A stretch of 64,000 nt of DNA, from contig FOAY01000010.1 in assembly GCA_900109485.1 (NCBI GenBank), positions 91,631 through 155,630 of the forward strand. The letters run 5' to 3'. Below are positions 37,386 to 47,086 of this stretch, piece after piece (positions within the stretch are counted from its first letter, which is position 1; each line of letters begins with the position of its first letter). This stretch comes from Kosakonia sacchari (GTDB lineage: Bacteria > Pseudomonadota > Gammaproteobacteria > Enterobacterales > Enterobacteriaceae). Under the pieces are notes generated by a model that saw only the letters and a program-made list of their open reading frames with translations, had not been told where the DNA came from and made no database searches. A program made the position numbers and the translations under genes.

Positions 37386-39867
37386 TCTCGTTGTCAGTCT
37401 TGATATTGATAATGCGAAATTTACCGAGCAGGTGAATTACACCCGCCGTCAGCTAAAAGGGACGGGCGATGCGGCTAATGATGCGGCGTTGCAGGTTCAG
37501 CAGGCATTCAGTCGGCAGGAAATTTCAGCCAGGAAAGCCGGGGTATCTGTGGGGCAGTATAATGCCGCCATGAGGAGCCTCCCGGCCCAGTTTACGGACA
37601 TTGCAACGCAGCTCGCTGGCGGGCAGTCGCCCTTTCTGATCCTTTTACAGCAGGGCGGGCAGATCAAAGACCAGTTTGGTTCCGTGCGCGGGGCGCTGAC
37701 GGGCGTCGGCGATTACCTTCGCACGCTGGTCGGCCTGATCAACCCCGTCACGCTCGGTATTGGCGCGCTGGCTACCGGCGTCGGATTGCTGGCACTGGAT
37801 CTGTACCGGAGCAGCCAGCAGTCCACCGCCTATAATCAGGCGCTGGCCCGCACCGGGAATATCAGCGGGCAGACCAGCGACAGTCTTACCCGCCTGTCAT
37901 CGGCGATTGGCAGAAGTACTGACGCCAGTAAATCTGCCGTTGCCGCAGCGGTCGCGCAGGCGACGGGCATTGGCCTGTCCATTGAGCAGATCCGTCTGGT
38001 GAGCCAGACGGCGCTCACTATGTCGAAAAACACCGGCCAGAGTGTTGAGGATCTGGTTAACCAGCTCGGGAAAATTCCGCAGGATCCGCTGAAAGCCTTT
38101 ATCGACATCAACAGCCAGTATAATTTTGCCAACCTTGCCCTGTATGAGCAGGTGAAGCATATGGTTGATTTGGGTGATAAAGCGGGCGCAACAAAACTCA
38201 TTATTGATTCACTCAGCGGCAGCCAGGCACAGTTTACTGATAATGCGAAGGGCGATATCGATACGCTTTCGGATTACTGGCAGGGACTGATTAACAAGAT
38301 TAAGGATTATAAATTCTGGTCCGATCATGTCGCAGATAATGCAACCACAGCAAAACTGCCCGCATTTCAGTCCGGAACCGGCTCTGCGGTGTTTGACAAC
38401 ATCAACCAGCAGATGAATGACCAGTCGCAGCAGACGCAAAATAACTGGCTGAATATTAATAAAAGTGCGAACACGCTCCTGGGGTTTGTGCAGCAAATCG
38501 GGGCAGAGGCGCGGGAATTTAATAAAGAACAAATTGCCGCGAATACTGAGGCGGATAAGTTTCTCGAAAACGCCCGCACCAACGCACAAATCCGTAATGA
38601 CCTGCAGGCGAAGTATCAGCGCCAGCTGGATCAGGGACTCATCACGCAGGATAAATTTAACAAACTTACCGCCGCCGTTAACGAGAAGTACAAAGACCCG
38701 AAAGCGCCGAAAACCACCGTTCCCGCCGGTGATCGGGCGGAGGATAAATCCACGGCCGAGCTGCTGGCGCTTCAGGCTCAGCTTAAGGTTTTGCAGCAAC
38801 ACCAGGGCATTAACGATGTCATCAGCCAGCAACGCAAAGACCAGTGGGCCACAGAGGCGCAATTTACGGTACTGGAAGACGCCGCAGGCAGGCGCCGGTT
38901 GACGAAGCAGGAACAGTCACTGCTGGCCAGCAAGGAGCAGGTTCTGGCACTGGCACAGCAGAAAGCGTTGCTGGGCGATCAGATTGTTGCTCAGGAGCAA
39001 CTGAATAAGCGTATGGACACGGCGAGCAAATATGTCACGCAGATGTCCGCGAAACAGGCAGCGCTGAGAAATTCAGCAACGCTAAGCGATCGGGATGCCA
39101 CAAGACAATCCTCATTCGCCCAGCTTGAAAGTGGCTGGCTGAATTCCGGCGGCAGGCTGACGGATGCCGATTACCAGAAAGAGCTGGTGGCGCTGCGTAA
39201 TTATTACGCAGAGGAGGATAAGTTACGTGGCGACTGGCAGGCCGGGGCTAAAAAAGGGTTTGCAGAATTTGCCGATACGGCGACGAATGTCTACTCGCAG
39301 GTACAGCAGATTTCACAGGGCGCCTTTACCGGGATGTCCTCGCAGCTGGCTGATTTTCTGGTGACAGGTAAATCAAACTTCAAAGATTTTCTCACCACCT
39401 TTCTTAAAGGGATTGCGCAGATGATCAGCCAGATGTTGTTGCTGAACACTGTTAAATCCACCCTGAGCGGAACCGCCTTTGGTTCGCTCCTGGGCTTTGC
39501 GGGCGGCGGGTTTACGGGGCCGGGTGGTAAATACGATCCCGCAGGTATCGTCCATCGTGGTGAGTTCGTGTTTACCCAGGAAGCCACGAGCCGAATCGGT
39601 GTGGGTAACCTTTACCGCCTGATGCGGGGATATGCGAACGGCGGATACGTCGGGAGCGCCTCACCGATGGCCTCTTCCCCGATGGGCGTGAATGTTTACG
39701 CGCCGGTTTCAGTGACATCGTCAGGGGACAACAGCGGCCAGCAGTCGTCGTCCGGTGAGAAGATTGGGAAAGCCTATCAGCAGGTTGTCGAGCAGTCTGT
39801 CACCGAGGGTATTCAACGCGAAGTCCGTCCCGGCGGAATTATCTGGAGTGCAGTAAACCGGAGGTAA
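37366..39867 (+). CDS. H: Tape measure protein gpH
   Basis: An 833-residue protein setting tail length, starting MAQPVGDLVVSLDIDNAKFT after GGAGGAAAA. It has the lambda-type N-terminal tape-measure domain (SLPAQFTDIATQLAGGQSPF), long coiled-coil stretches (about 400-620), a membrane-type hydrophobic region near 110-135, and the C-terminal segment GGGFTGPGGKYDPAGIVHRG EFVFT conserved in this family. It overlaps gpT by 20 bases. Confidence 0.95.
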   Translation: MAQPVGDLVVSLDIDNAKFTEQVNYTRRQLKGTGDAANDAALQVQQAFSRQEISARKAGVSVGQYNAAMRSLPAQFTDIATQLAGGQSPFLILLQQGGQIKDQFGSVRGALTGVGDYLRTLVGLINPVTLGIGALATGVGLLALDLYRSSQQSTAYNQALARTGNISGQTSDSLTRLSSAIGRSTDASKSAVAAAVAQATGIGLSIEQIRLVSQTALTMSKNTGQSVEDLVNQLGKIPQDPLKAFIDINSQYNFANLALYEQVKHMVDLGDKAGATKLIIDSLSGSQAQFTDNAKGDIDTLSDYWQGLINKIKDYKFWSDHVADNATTAKLPAFQSGTGSAVFDNINQQMNDQSQQTQNNWLNINKSANTLLGFVQQIGAEAREFNKEQIAANTEADKFLENARTNAQIRNDLQAKYQRQLDQGLITQDKFNKLTAAVNEKYKDPKAPKTTVPAGDRAEDKSTAELLALQAQLKVLQQHQGINDVISQQRKDQWATEAQFTVLEDAAGRRRLTKQEQSLLASKEQVLALAQQKALLGDQIVAQEQLNKRMDTASKYVTQMSAKQAALRNSATLSDRDATRQSSFAQLESGWLNSGGRLTDADYQKELVALRNYYAEEDKLRGDWQAGAKKGFAEFADTATNVYSQVQQISQGAFTGMSSQLADFLVTGKSNFKDFLTTFLKGIAQMISQMLLLNTVKSTLSGTAFGSLLGFAGGGFTGPGGKYDPAGIVHRGEFVFTQEATSRIGVGNLYRLMRGYANGGYVGSASPMASSPMGVNVYAPVSVTSSGDNSGQQSSSGEKIGKAYQQVVEQSVTEGIQREVRPGGIIWSAVNRR

Positions 39868-39869
39868 TG

Positions 39870-40217
39870 ATGACCATTGAGGCCTTTACCTGGCCGATTC
39901 AGTCAGCCGGGCAGCCCACAATAAAAAGTAAAGACAACGTCAGAAAAGCCCAGTTCGGTGATGGTTATGCCCAGGTGAGTGGTGATGGCCTCCATCCTGA
40001 ATCGCTGACGTTTGATTTTTCCTTCAACGGGCGTACGGAAACTGCGCTGGAAATTTATGCATTTCTGCGCAGGCATAAGACCAAATCCTTTTCTTTTAGA
40101 CCGCCTTTCGGGGCGCTGGCGCTCTGGCGTGTTGAGGCTGACAGCCTCCAGCAGGTTGTCAAAAGCCAGAATGTCATGTCTATCACTGCAACCTTCGAGC
40201 AGGCATTTGCACCATGA
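39870..40217 (+). CDS. M: Minor tail protein gpM
   Basis: A 115-residue tail-tip protein of the lambda gpM family (FTWPIQSAGQPTIKSKDNVR, AQFGDGYAQVSGDGL). Two ATGs overlap the gpH stop; the second is better spaced from GGAGGT. It joins gpL in building the tail tip. Confidence 0.92.
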   Translation: MTIEAFTWPIQSAGQPTIKSKDNVRKAQFGDGYAQVSGDGLHPESLTFDFSFNGRTETALEIYAFLRRHKTKSFSFRPPFGALALWRVEADSLQQVVKSQNVMSITATFEQAFAP

Positions 40218-40969
40218 GTTTACACAGCGACTATCAAAAACTGGAACCGGGCAACGCGGTCCGGCTTCTTGACGTTGACGGATCCGCTTTCGGTGTGAGC
40301 GATATTCTTCGTTTTCACAGTCACAACATCCCGCACACGGAGGCGGAAATTATCGCTGCGGATGGCGATGAATCATTGCTGCCGGCGAAGTCCATCTGGT
40401 GGCAGGGTAACGAGTACAGAGCCTGGCCGTATGAGCTCGACGGGATTGAAGTATCAACCAGCGGCAGCAGCGCATCACCGAAGCTGTCTGTTGCTAACCT
40501 CGATGCGTCGATCACTGCGCTGTGCCTTGCCTACGATGACATGCTGCAGGCGAAAGTCACCATTCACGACACGCTGGCGCAGTACCTTGACGCGCAGAAC
40601 TTTGTGGAGGGAAACCCGACGGCCGACCCGTTGCAGGAAAAGTTGCAGGTCTGGTACATCGATGCGAAAAGCAGCGAGACAAATGAGGTCGTGGAGTTCA
40701 CGCTTTCCAGCCCGATGGATTTGCAGGGACTGATGATCCCGACGCGCCAGCTTCATTCGCTTTGTACCTGGTGCATTCGCGGGCAGTACCGTTCCGGAAA
40801 TGGCTGTGATTATGCCGGGACGCGCTATTTCGACAAGCACAATAACCCGGTAAGCGATCCGTCGCTGGATGAATGCAACGGCACGCTGACAGGGTGCAAA
40901 CTGCGTTTCGGGGAAAACAATGAACTGTCGTTTGGCGGATTCCCCGGCACATCGCTGATCCGGAGCTGA
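40214..40969 (+). CDS. L: Minor tail protein gpL (Fe-S tail tip)
   Basis: A 251-residue gpL-family tail-tip protein. The C-terminal cysteines in CTWCIRGQYRSGNGCDYAG and ECNGTLTGCKLRFGE fit the Fe-S-binding part described for lambda gpL. ATG overlaps the gpM stop. Confidence 0.92.
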   Translation: MSLHSDYQKLEPGNAVRLLDVDGSAFGVSDILRFHSHNIPHTEAEIIAADGDESLLPAKSIWWQGNEYRAWPYELDGIEVSTSGSSASPKLSVANLDASITALCLAYDDMLQAKVTIHDTLAQYLDAQNFVEGNPTADPLQEKLQVWYIDAKSSETNEVVEFTLSSPMDLQGLMIPTRQLHSLCTWCIRGQYRSGNGCDYAGTRYFDKHNNPVSDPSLDECNGTLTGCKLRFGENNELSFGGFPGTSLIRS

Positions 40970-40970
40970 T

Positions 40971-41681
40971 ATGCGCCAGAAAATTATTGATGCCATTATG
41001 GCGCATGCGGCCGCTGAATATCCGCGCGAGTGCTGCGGCCTGGTGGTACAGAAAAGTCGGGTGGCGCGCTATTTCCCGTGCCGTAATATTGCCGCAAAAC
41101 CGGAGGACAATTTTGTCCTCTGCCCGGAGGACTATGCTACGGCAGAAGACCGGGGCATGGTAATTGCTATCGTACACAGCCACCCCGATGCAACCACCCA
41201 GCCCAGCGAGGCCGACAAAGCGCAATGCGATCTGAGTGCGCTGCCGTGGCATATCGTGAGCTGGCCGGAAGGCGATTTCCGTACCATCCTGCCGCGCGGC
41301 GAGCTGCCGCTCCTTGAGCGCCCGTTTGTGCTCGGCGTTTACGACTGCTGGGGGCTGGTGATGAGCTGGTTTCGGCAAAAGCACGGTATTGAACTGCCTG
41401 ATTACCGGGTCGATTATCCGTGGTGGGAAGACCAGTATCCCGATAATTTATACCAGGACAACTGGTACGAATGCGGATTCCGGGAAGTAACCGGCGCGCC
41501 AGCCCCTGGCGACGTGCTGATCATGCAGGTGCAGGCCAGTAAGTGGAACCATGCCGCGATCCTGCTGGAAGGCAACATGATGTTGCACCATCTGTACGGA
41601 CGGCTGAGTAATCGTGAGCCGTGGGGCGGTTACTGGCGGGAGAGGACTATTAAAATATTGCGTTACAGAGAGTTTTTATAA
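40971..41681 (+). CDS. K: Tail protein gpK: JAB isopeptidase plus NlpC/P60
   Basis: A 236-residue two-domain peptidase. The N-terminal JAB/MPN+ domain has HSHPDATTQPSEAD (metal-binding HxH ... D). The C-terminal NlpC/P60 domain has the catalytic cysteine in GVYDCWGLVMSW and histidine in KWNHAAILLE. It is thought to process tail components or open peptidoglycan during DNA entry. Confidence 0.92.
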   Translation: MRQKIIDAIMAHAAAEYPRECCGLVVQKSRVARYFPCRNIAAKPEDNFVLCPEDYATAEDRGMVIAIVHSHPDATTQPSEADKAQCDLSALPWHIVSWPEGDFRTILPRGELPLLERPFVLGVYDCWGLVMSWFRQKHGIELPDYRVDYPWWEDQYPDNLYQDNWYECGFREVTGAPAPGDVLIMQVQASKWNHAAILLEGNMMLHHLYGRLSNREPWGGYWRERTIKILRYREFL

Positions 41682-41760
41682 ATTATCTTCTTTCCTGATT
41701 AATTCCTTTTCTCTTTGTCATGATTGTTAAAAATCTGCCGTCGAACCATCTTTGTTTTTG

Positions 41761-41766
41761 TATAAT
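41761..41766 (+). promoter_or_regulatory. Promoter -10 of the lipoprotein gene
   Basis: Perfect TATAAT 49 bases before the lipoprotein start, in an A+T-rich gap after gpK. No convincing -35 is seen at 16-18 bases. Together with the terminator at 42155 it gives the gene its own transcription unit. Confidence 0.5.
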
Positions 41767-41814
41767 CCTTTAGCCTGACAGGGCTAATCTTATTTTTATC
41801 TGGGAAAAGTAAAA

Positions 41815-42129
41815 ATGAAAAAAATGGTGATGGTAGCAATTGCTCTGGCCTTCGTTTCGGGGTGCGCGACCAAGCAATATCCTCAAGCGCCCGCAGTAAC
41901 CGCAGAAGAAGCCTCAGCCTTAGATTGTAAAGCAATAACTCAGGAAATTGCTAAAACACATAGCATTCAACAAGAGATTGAGAACACAGGTGATTTTGAT
42001 GGGCGTACTGTACTGGGCGTCCTTGGGGATTTTGGCATAGGCAATGGTATGGCAAAAAGTGAGGCTCGCAAGAAAGTGCAGGCTCGCTTAACCCAGCTGG
42101 AAACATTACGAACAGCAAAGTGCCAATAA
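41815..42129 (+). CDS. Prophage lipoprotein (moron)
   Basis: A 104-residue lipoprotein: signal MKKMVMVAIALAFVSGC with lipobox cysteine 17, then a helical mature part (ALDCKAITQEIAKTHSIQQE) with two further cysteines. It lies between K and I with its own -10 and terminator, so it is probably expressed in the lysogen. Function unknown; envelope protection or superinfection exclusion is plausible. Confidence 0.75.
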   Translation: MKKMVMVAIALAFVSGCATKQYPQAPAVTAEEASALDCKAITQEIAKTHSIQQEIENTGDFDGRTVLGVLGDFGIGNGMAKSEARKKVQARLTQLETLRTAKCQ

Positions 42130-42154
42130 TCCTGGTATTTATGAAATATATCGA

Positions 42155-42178
42155 CCCGCTTCGGCGGGTTTTTTATTT
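42155..42178 (+). terminator. Terminator of the lipoprotein moron
   Basis: CCCGC-TTCG-GCGGG stem followed by TTTTTTATTTT, located 25 bases after the lipoprotein stop. Confidence 0.88.
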
Positions 42179-42191
42179 TCTGGAGAAAAGA

Positions 42192-42791
42192 ATGCAGGAA
42201 GTTATGACCCAAATAGAACTTGGCGGCATTCTCGGTAAAACTTTTGGCAAAGTTCACCATCGCTTAATAAGCACCACTCATGAAGCGACTAGAGCTCTGG
42301 CGGCTACGGTAAAAGGTTTTGAGCAGTTCATGATATCCAGTAAGCGGCGCGGGCTGACTTATGCTGTCTTTCGCGGCAAAAAAAATATTGGCGTTGATGA
42401 TCTGGGCTTCCCCGTGTCTGGTGAGATTATACGCATTGTTCCGGTGGTAATGGGAAGTAAAAAAGCTGGCGCATTGCAAACCATTCTCGGGGCCGTGCTG
42501 GTGGTTGTTGGCGTAGTCATTGGTTATTTTTCTGGTGGTACACTGTCAGCCGTAGGTTACGGTATGGCTAAAATGGGCGCGGTTATGATGCTGGGCGGTG
42601 TCGTACAAATGCTTTCCCCACAGACCGCCGGACTGGCCAGCAAACAGGATGCCGATAACAGGGCGTCTTACGCCTTCGGCAGCGTGACAAATACCGCCGC
42701 TCAGGGTTACCCGGTGCCGCTTTTATACGGTAAACGCCGTATCGGCGGTGCGATTATTTCCGCCGGTATTTACGTCGAAGACCAGCAATAA
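42192..42791 (+). CDS. I: Tail assembly protein gpI
   Basis: A 199-residue gpI-family protein starting MQEVMTQIELGGILGKTFGK after GGAGAAAAG. It has two hydrophobic segments (ILGAVLVVVGVVIGYFSGGT, GMAKMGAVMMLGGVVQML) and the typical C-terminus AQGYPVPLLYGKRRIGG. It is needed for early tail-tip assembly and is not part of the mature virion in lambda. Confidence 0.9.
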   Translation: MQEVMTQIELGGILGKTFGKVHHRLISTTHEATRALAATVKGFEQFMISSKRRGLTYAVFRGKKNIGVDDLGFPVSGEIIRIVPVVMGSKKAGALQTILGAVLVVVGVVIGYFSGGTLSAVGYGMAKMGAVMMLGGVVQMLSPQTAGLASKQDADNRASYAFGSVTNTAAQGYPVPLLYGKRRIGGAIISAGIYVEDQQ

Positions 42792-42804
42792 AATTATGGA
42801 GTAG

Positions 42805-43368
42805 TCAAATTCCGTCTATCGAAGATTTGATTGCTATACGATTTGGGTAGTACTCGACTAAGAAATAGCACAGGTGATCGAATGCCCACACCAACCCATC
42901 CTGATTCCGTTCACGAAACGTCAGATTCACTTTTGAGTACGCTTCGCCGTAGATTTCAAGAGGAGATGCAAGCCAAAGGAGAATGCCCTGAGTGTATTGA
43001 ATGGCCTTCTGGCGGATTTCCTCATCCTGTATGGAGTGAGAAATATATTCATAAAAATGAATGTCAAGATTGACAAGATTATCTTTCACCGTGGCTGGAG
43101 TTTCCGGGCGAGAGGAAAAATCGATATAACCATATAAAACACCTTCCTCATAACCAATCGCACATCCTAATGTCATGAATAATCCATCTTTGTTATTAAC
43201 TTGCGTAATGAAGTCTTTAAGCCACGGGTAATCAGTAATTTCATGGATGTCATTTATCTTGTCAGGGAATTGAACGAGGTCAAATCCACCATTGTTTATA
43301 TCTCCATTCTCCCTTACATCTGAGCGATAGGGGAACCTGGTAAAATTATGTCGATCAGCAGTCTTCAT
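42805..43368 (-). CDS. Hypothetical protein between gpI and gpJ (moron)
   Basis: A 187-residue soluble protein, A+T-rich and opposite to the late operon, inserted in the normally tight I-J junction. Notable segments are FMTLGCAIGYEEGVLYGYID and LVWAFDHLCYFLVEYYPNRI. A terminator for the late transcript follows its 5' side at 43518. It is an acquired cargo gene; no family recognised. Confidence 0.65.
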   Translation of the reverse strand: MKTADRHNFTRFPYRSDVRENGDINNGGFDLVQFPDKINDIHEITDYPWLKDFITQVNNKDGLFMTLGCAIGYEEGVLYGYIDFSSRPETPATVKDNLVNLDIHFYEYISHSIQDEEIRQKAIQYTQGILLWLASPLEIYGEAYSKVNLTFRERNQDGLVWAFDHLCYFLVEYYPNRIAIKSSIDGI

Positions 43369-43517
43369 GGACTTTCCTTACAATGTATGCATTCAAAGGT
43401 AATCAGCCTTCATCCGTCGTTGAGTACCCACTGTCCCGCCGCTGACAGGCTGAAACCTCACCATATCTAGGCTTTCGGATATATCACATCCTGATATTTG
43501 ATCAGCAATTTACTGAT

Positions 43518-43538
43518 GCCCGCGCCGCGGGCTTTTTT
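43518..43538 (+). terminator. Terminator upstream of gpJ
   Basis: GCCCGC-GCC-GCGGGC stem followed by six T residues, 12 bases before the gpJ start. Antiterminated transcription would read through it. Confidence 0.85.
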
Positions 43539-43549
43539 ATGGGCGCAAT

Positions 43550-46500
43550 ATGGCAAACAAGAAAATTCAGGGGCGCAAAGGCGGAAGCTCCAGTTCCCGC
43601 ACGCCCACAGAACAGCCTGACGATCTCCAGTCTGTTGCAAAGGCGAAGATCCTTGTCGCGCTGGGCGAGGGGGAATTTTCCGGGCAACTCACCGGCCAGA
43701 GTATTTTTCTCGACGGGACGCCGCTGCTGAATGCCAACGGTTCGTCAAATTTCAGCGGGGTGACCTGGGAGTTTCGCCCGGGCACACAGGCGCAAAGTTA
43801 TATCCAGGGCATTCCGGGTACGGAGAACGAGATCAGCGCCGGCATCGAGATTAAAAGCTCAGTGGCCTGGACGCACACGTTTACCAACTCTCAGCTTTCT
43901 GCGGTACGCCTGCGCCTGAAATGGTCGTCACTCTTTAAGCAGGAAGATGACGGCGATCTGGTGGGTAACCAGGTTCAGTATGCGATTGATCTGCAGGTTG
44001 ATGGTGGGGCGTTTGTCACGAAAATAAACACCGCCGTCAGCGGGAAAACCACATCAGGCTACGAACGCAGCCACCGCATCGATCTGCCAGCCGGTGCCAC
44101 GTCCTGGACTGTACGGGTAAGGAAAATTACTGCTGACGCCAACAGCGCCAAAATCGGCGACACGATGACACTACAAAGCTACACGGAAGTTATCGACGCC
44201 AAACTGCGCTATCCCAACACGGCGCTGCTCTATATCGAGTTTGACTCGAGCCAGTTCAACGGCTCCATTCCGCAGATATCATGTGAACCGCGCGGACGCG
44301 TGATCCGCGTGCCGGACAATTACAACCCGGAAACACGCGCCTATACTGGCACATGGTCCGGTGCCTTTAAATGGGCATGGACTGATAACCCGGCATGGAT
44401 TTTTTACGATCTGGTCGTCTCTGACCGTTTCGGCCTGGGCGATCGCCTGACGGCTGAGAATATCGATAAATGGACGCTCTATCAGGTGGCGCAGTATTGC
44501 GATGCGCCGGTGCCGGACGGTAAAGGCGGCAGCGGTACCGAACCACGCTATATCTGTAACGTCTATGTTCAGGATCGCAACGACGCCTATACGGTATTGC
44601 GTGACTTCGCCGCCATCTTTCGGGGGATGACCTACTGGGGCGGCAACCAGATTGTTACCCTGGCGGATATGCCGCGCGATGTCGATTACAGCTACACAAA
44701 AGCAAACGTCATTGACGGCCGATTCAGCTACAGCAGCAGCACGACGAAAAGCCGGTATACCAGCGCGCTGGTTTCATATTCAGATCCGGATAACGGTTAC
44801 GCTGATGCAATGGAGCCAGTCTTTGAACAGGAACTGGTAGCCCGCTACAAAGGTTTTAACCAGCTTGAGATGACGGCAATCGGCTGCACACGCCAGTCAG
44901 AAGCGAACCGAAAAGGGCGCTGGGGGATCCTCACCAACAATAAAGACCGGGTGGTTTCTTTCTCCGTGGGGCTGGATGGCATGATCCCACAACCTGGCTA
45001 CATCATCGCTGTGGCTGATGAGAACCTGTCTGGCAAGGTTACCGGCGGCCGTATCAGCGCGGTTAACGGCAGGGTAATCACCCTGGACAGAGCGCCTGAT
45101 GCTGTTGCCGGTGATCGGCTGTTCCTGAACCTGCCTTCCGGTGCTGCGCAGAGCCGCACCATTCAGGCCGTTAATGGGGAAGTGGTCACGGTAACCACTG
45201 CCTACAGCGAAACGCCGGAAGTGGAAAGCGTGTGGATTGTGGAGTCCGACGAGCTGTATGCGCAGCAGTACCGTGTTGTCAGTGTGACCGATAATAATGA
45301 TGGGACGTTTGCCATCACCGGTGCGGCTCACGATCCGGATAAATATGCCCGTATCGACACCGGGGCCATTATCGATAGTCGTCCTGTCAGCGTCGTGCCA
45401 CCGGGAAGCCAGGCCGCGCCAGATGATATTGCTATCGACAGTTATTCCGTGGTGAATCAGGGGATCAGTGTTCAGACCATGCGCGTTTCATGGCCGGACA
45501 CGGTCAATGCTATTGCCTATGAGGCGCAGTGGCGCCGCAATGACGGTAACTGGGTGAACGTGCCGCGCAGCTCCACCACCTCGTTTGAAGTGCCGGGCAT
45601 TTATGCGGGACGCTATCTGGTGCGCGTGCGCGCCATTAATGCCGCTGAAATCTCCAGTGGCTGGGGATACTCAACCGAAACCACGCTGACAGGGAAAGAA
45701 GGTAACCCGCCGAAGCCGGTTGGTTTTATGGCGACGGGTATTAACTGGGGTATCCGTCTCAACTGGGGATTCCCGGCCAATACCGCTGACACGCTGAAAA
45801 CGGAAATTCAGTACACGGCCAACAGCGATTTTTCAGATCCGCTGTTGCTCTCCGATGTGCCTTATCCATCAGCAGAATACACCCAGCTCGGACTGAAGGT
45901 CGGGCAGGAATTCTGGTATCGCGCGCAACTGGTCGATAAAACCGGCAATGAATCCGGCTATACCGACTGGATCAGGGGGATGGCAAACGACCAGGCTTCT
46001 GACTATCTGGGGGATGTTACCGGTGATTTCCTCACTTCCGCCGACGGTGACCGACTGACCAGCGACATTGATACCAATCTGGAAGCGGCACTGCAAAATG
46101 CGCTGGCTAATAACAGCACTGTTGAGCATCAGTGGGCGCAGTACGGCGCAGTGCGGGCGGATATTCTGGTCGTGAAAACGACGATCGCCGAAGTCGATAA
46201 TGCGATGGCGGAGTTATCCACCCAGGTGCAGGCGCAGATTGATGATGTTACCGCAACCCTGGAGGACAAACTCACGGCGGTAGTGGACGCCGATGGCGCT
46301 ACGGCTATCTATACGCTGAAAACCGGGGTTCGTATAAATGGAGTGATGTATAACGCCGGGATGTCGATCGCCGTTCTGGCGCAGGCTGGCCAGCCAGTTG
46401 TAACGCGGGTCGGATTCAATGCTAACCAGTTTGTGTTGATGAGCGGCAGTGGGACCACGCAATATTCGCCCTTCGCGGTAGTCAACGGACAGGTGTTTAT

Positions 46501-46738
46501 CAGTGATGCCTTTATCCAGGACGGGGCAATCACAAACGCCAAAATAGGCAGCTATATCCAGTCTAATAACTATGTTGCCGGTTCGGCGGGGTGGCGGCTG
46601 GATAAGAGTGGCACTTTTGTTAACTATGGGTCAACAAGCGGAGAGGGTTCGATGAAGCAGGATAACCAGACTATAACCGTGCGAGACAGTAATAATGTTG
46701 TCAGGGTGCAGATAGGGCGGCTAACTGGAACGTGGTAG
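43550..46738 (+). CDS. J: Host specificity / tail tip protein gpJ
   Basis: A 1062-residue central tail-fibre protein that recognises the outer-membrane receptor. It has the lambda gpJ layout: N-terminal tail-tip domains (VAKAKILVALGEGEFSG, GTWSGAFKWAWTDNPAWIFY), fibronectin-type III-like repeats (about 620-800), and a C-terminal variable receptor part (NNYVAGSAGWRLDKSGTFVN). The variable end sets host range; the receptor cannot be read from sequence. Confidence 0.95.
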   Translation: MANKKIQGRKGGSSSSRTPTEQPDDLQSVAKAKILVALGEGEFSGQLTGQSIFLDGTPLLNANGSSNFSGVTWEFRPGTQAQSYIQGIPGTENEISAGIEIKSSVAWTHTFTNSQLSAVRLRLKWSSLFKQEDDGDLVGNQVQYAIDLQVDGGAFVTKINTAVSGKTTSGYERSHRIDLPAGATSWTVRVRKITADANSAKIGDTMTLQSYTEVIDAKLRYPNTALLYIEFDSSQFNGSIPQISCEPRGRVIRVPDNYNPETRAYTGTWSGAFKWAWTDNPAWIFYDLVVSDRFGLGDRLTAENIDKWTLYQVAQYCDAPVPDGKGGSGTEPRYICNVYVQDRNDAYTVLRDFAAIFRGMTYWGGNQIVTLADMPRDVDYSYTKANVIDGRFSYSSSTTKSRYTSALVSYSDPDNGYADAMEPVFEQELVARYKGFNQLEMTAIGCTRQSEANRKGRWGILTNNKDRVVSFSVGLDGMIPQPGYIIAVADENLSGKVTGGRISAVNGRVITLDRAPDAVAGDRLFLNLPSGAAQSRTIQAVNGEVVTVTTAYSETPEVESVWIVESDELYAQQYRVVSVTDNNDGTFAITGAAHDPDKYARIDTGAIIDSRPVSVVPPGSQAAPDDIAIDSYSVVNQGISVQTMRVSWPDTVNAIAYEAQWRRNDGNWVNVPRSSTTSFEVPGIYAGRYLVRVRAINAAEISSGWGYSTETTLTGKEGNPPKPVGFMATGINWGIRLNWGFPANTADTLKTEIQYTANSDFSDPLLLSDVPYPSAEYTQLGLKVGQEFWYRAQLVDKTGNESGYTDWIRGMANDQASDYLGDVTGDFLTSADGDRLTSDIDTNLEAALQNALANNSTVEHQWAQYGAVRADILVVKTTIAEVDNAMAELSTQVQAQIDDVTATLEDKLTAVVDADGATAIYTLKTGVRINGVMYNAGMSIAVLAQAGQPVVTRVGFNANQFVLMSGSGTTQYSPFAVVNGQVFISDAFIQDGAITNAKIGSYIQSNNYVAGSAGWRLDKSGTFVNYGSTSGEGSMKQDNQTITVRDSNNVVRVQIGRLTGTW

Positions 46739-46783
46739 GGACCTATGGTGTCATGATGGCGCCTTATTCGTCTGGGGTAAATA

Positions 46784-47086
46784 ATGGCATACGGAATATC
46801 AACGTGGGACGCATCAGGCGTCTATAACAACTATGGAATAAAGCCAGTGTCGGTGGTGGGAATTGTAAGCCTGTCGGCGGGACAGACGTCAGGGGCGTAC
46901 TCGTTTACGATACCGTCAGGTTACAAAGTTGGGTTTACATTATCCCTTGACCAGGGGGCTGTTGGCGTCGGAAGGCGTATAGTCGCATCAGGTAACACCA
47001 TAACGATTAGCGCAGCAAGCAGCACCGGTGTGGGTAACTATGCAGCTTCTGCGTGCGAGTTAATAGTTTTTCTGGAGAATGCCTGA
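46784..47086 (+). CDS. Small tail protein after gpJ
   Basis: A 100-residue beta-rich protein (MAYGISTWDASGVYNNYGIK, YSFTIPSGYKVGFTLSLDQG) of a type found next to J in lambdoid phages. It overlaps the next start (TGATG), so the two are co-translated. Probably a tail-tip accessory. Confidence 0.65.
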   Translation: MAYGISTWDASGVYNNYGIKPVSVVGIVSLSAGQTSGAYSFTIPSGYKVGFTLSLDQGAVGVGRRIVASGNTITISAASSTGVGNYAASACELIVFLENA

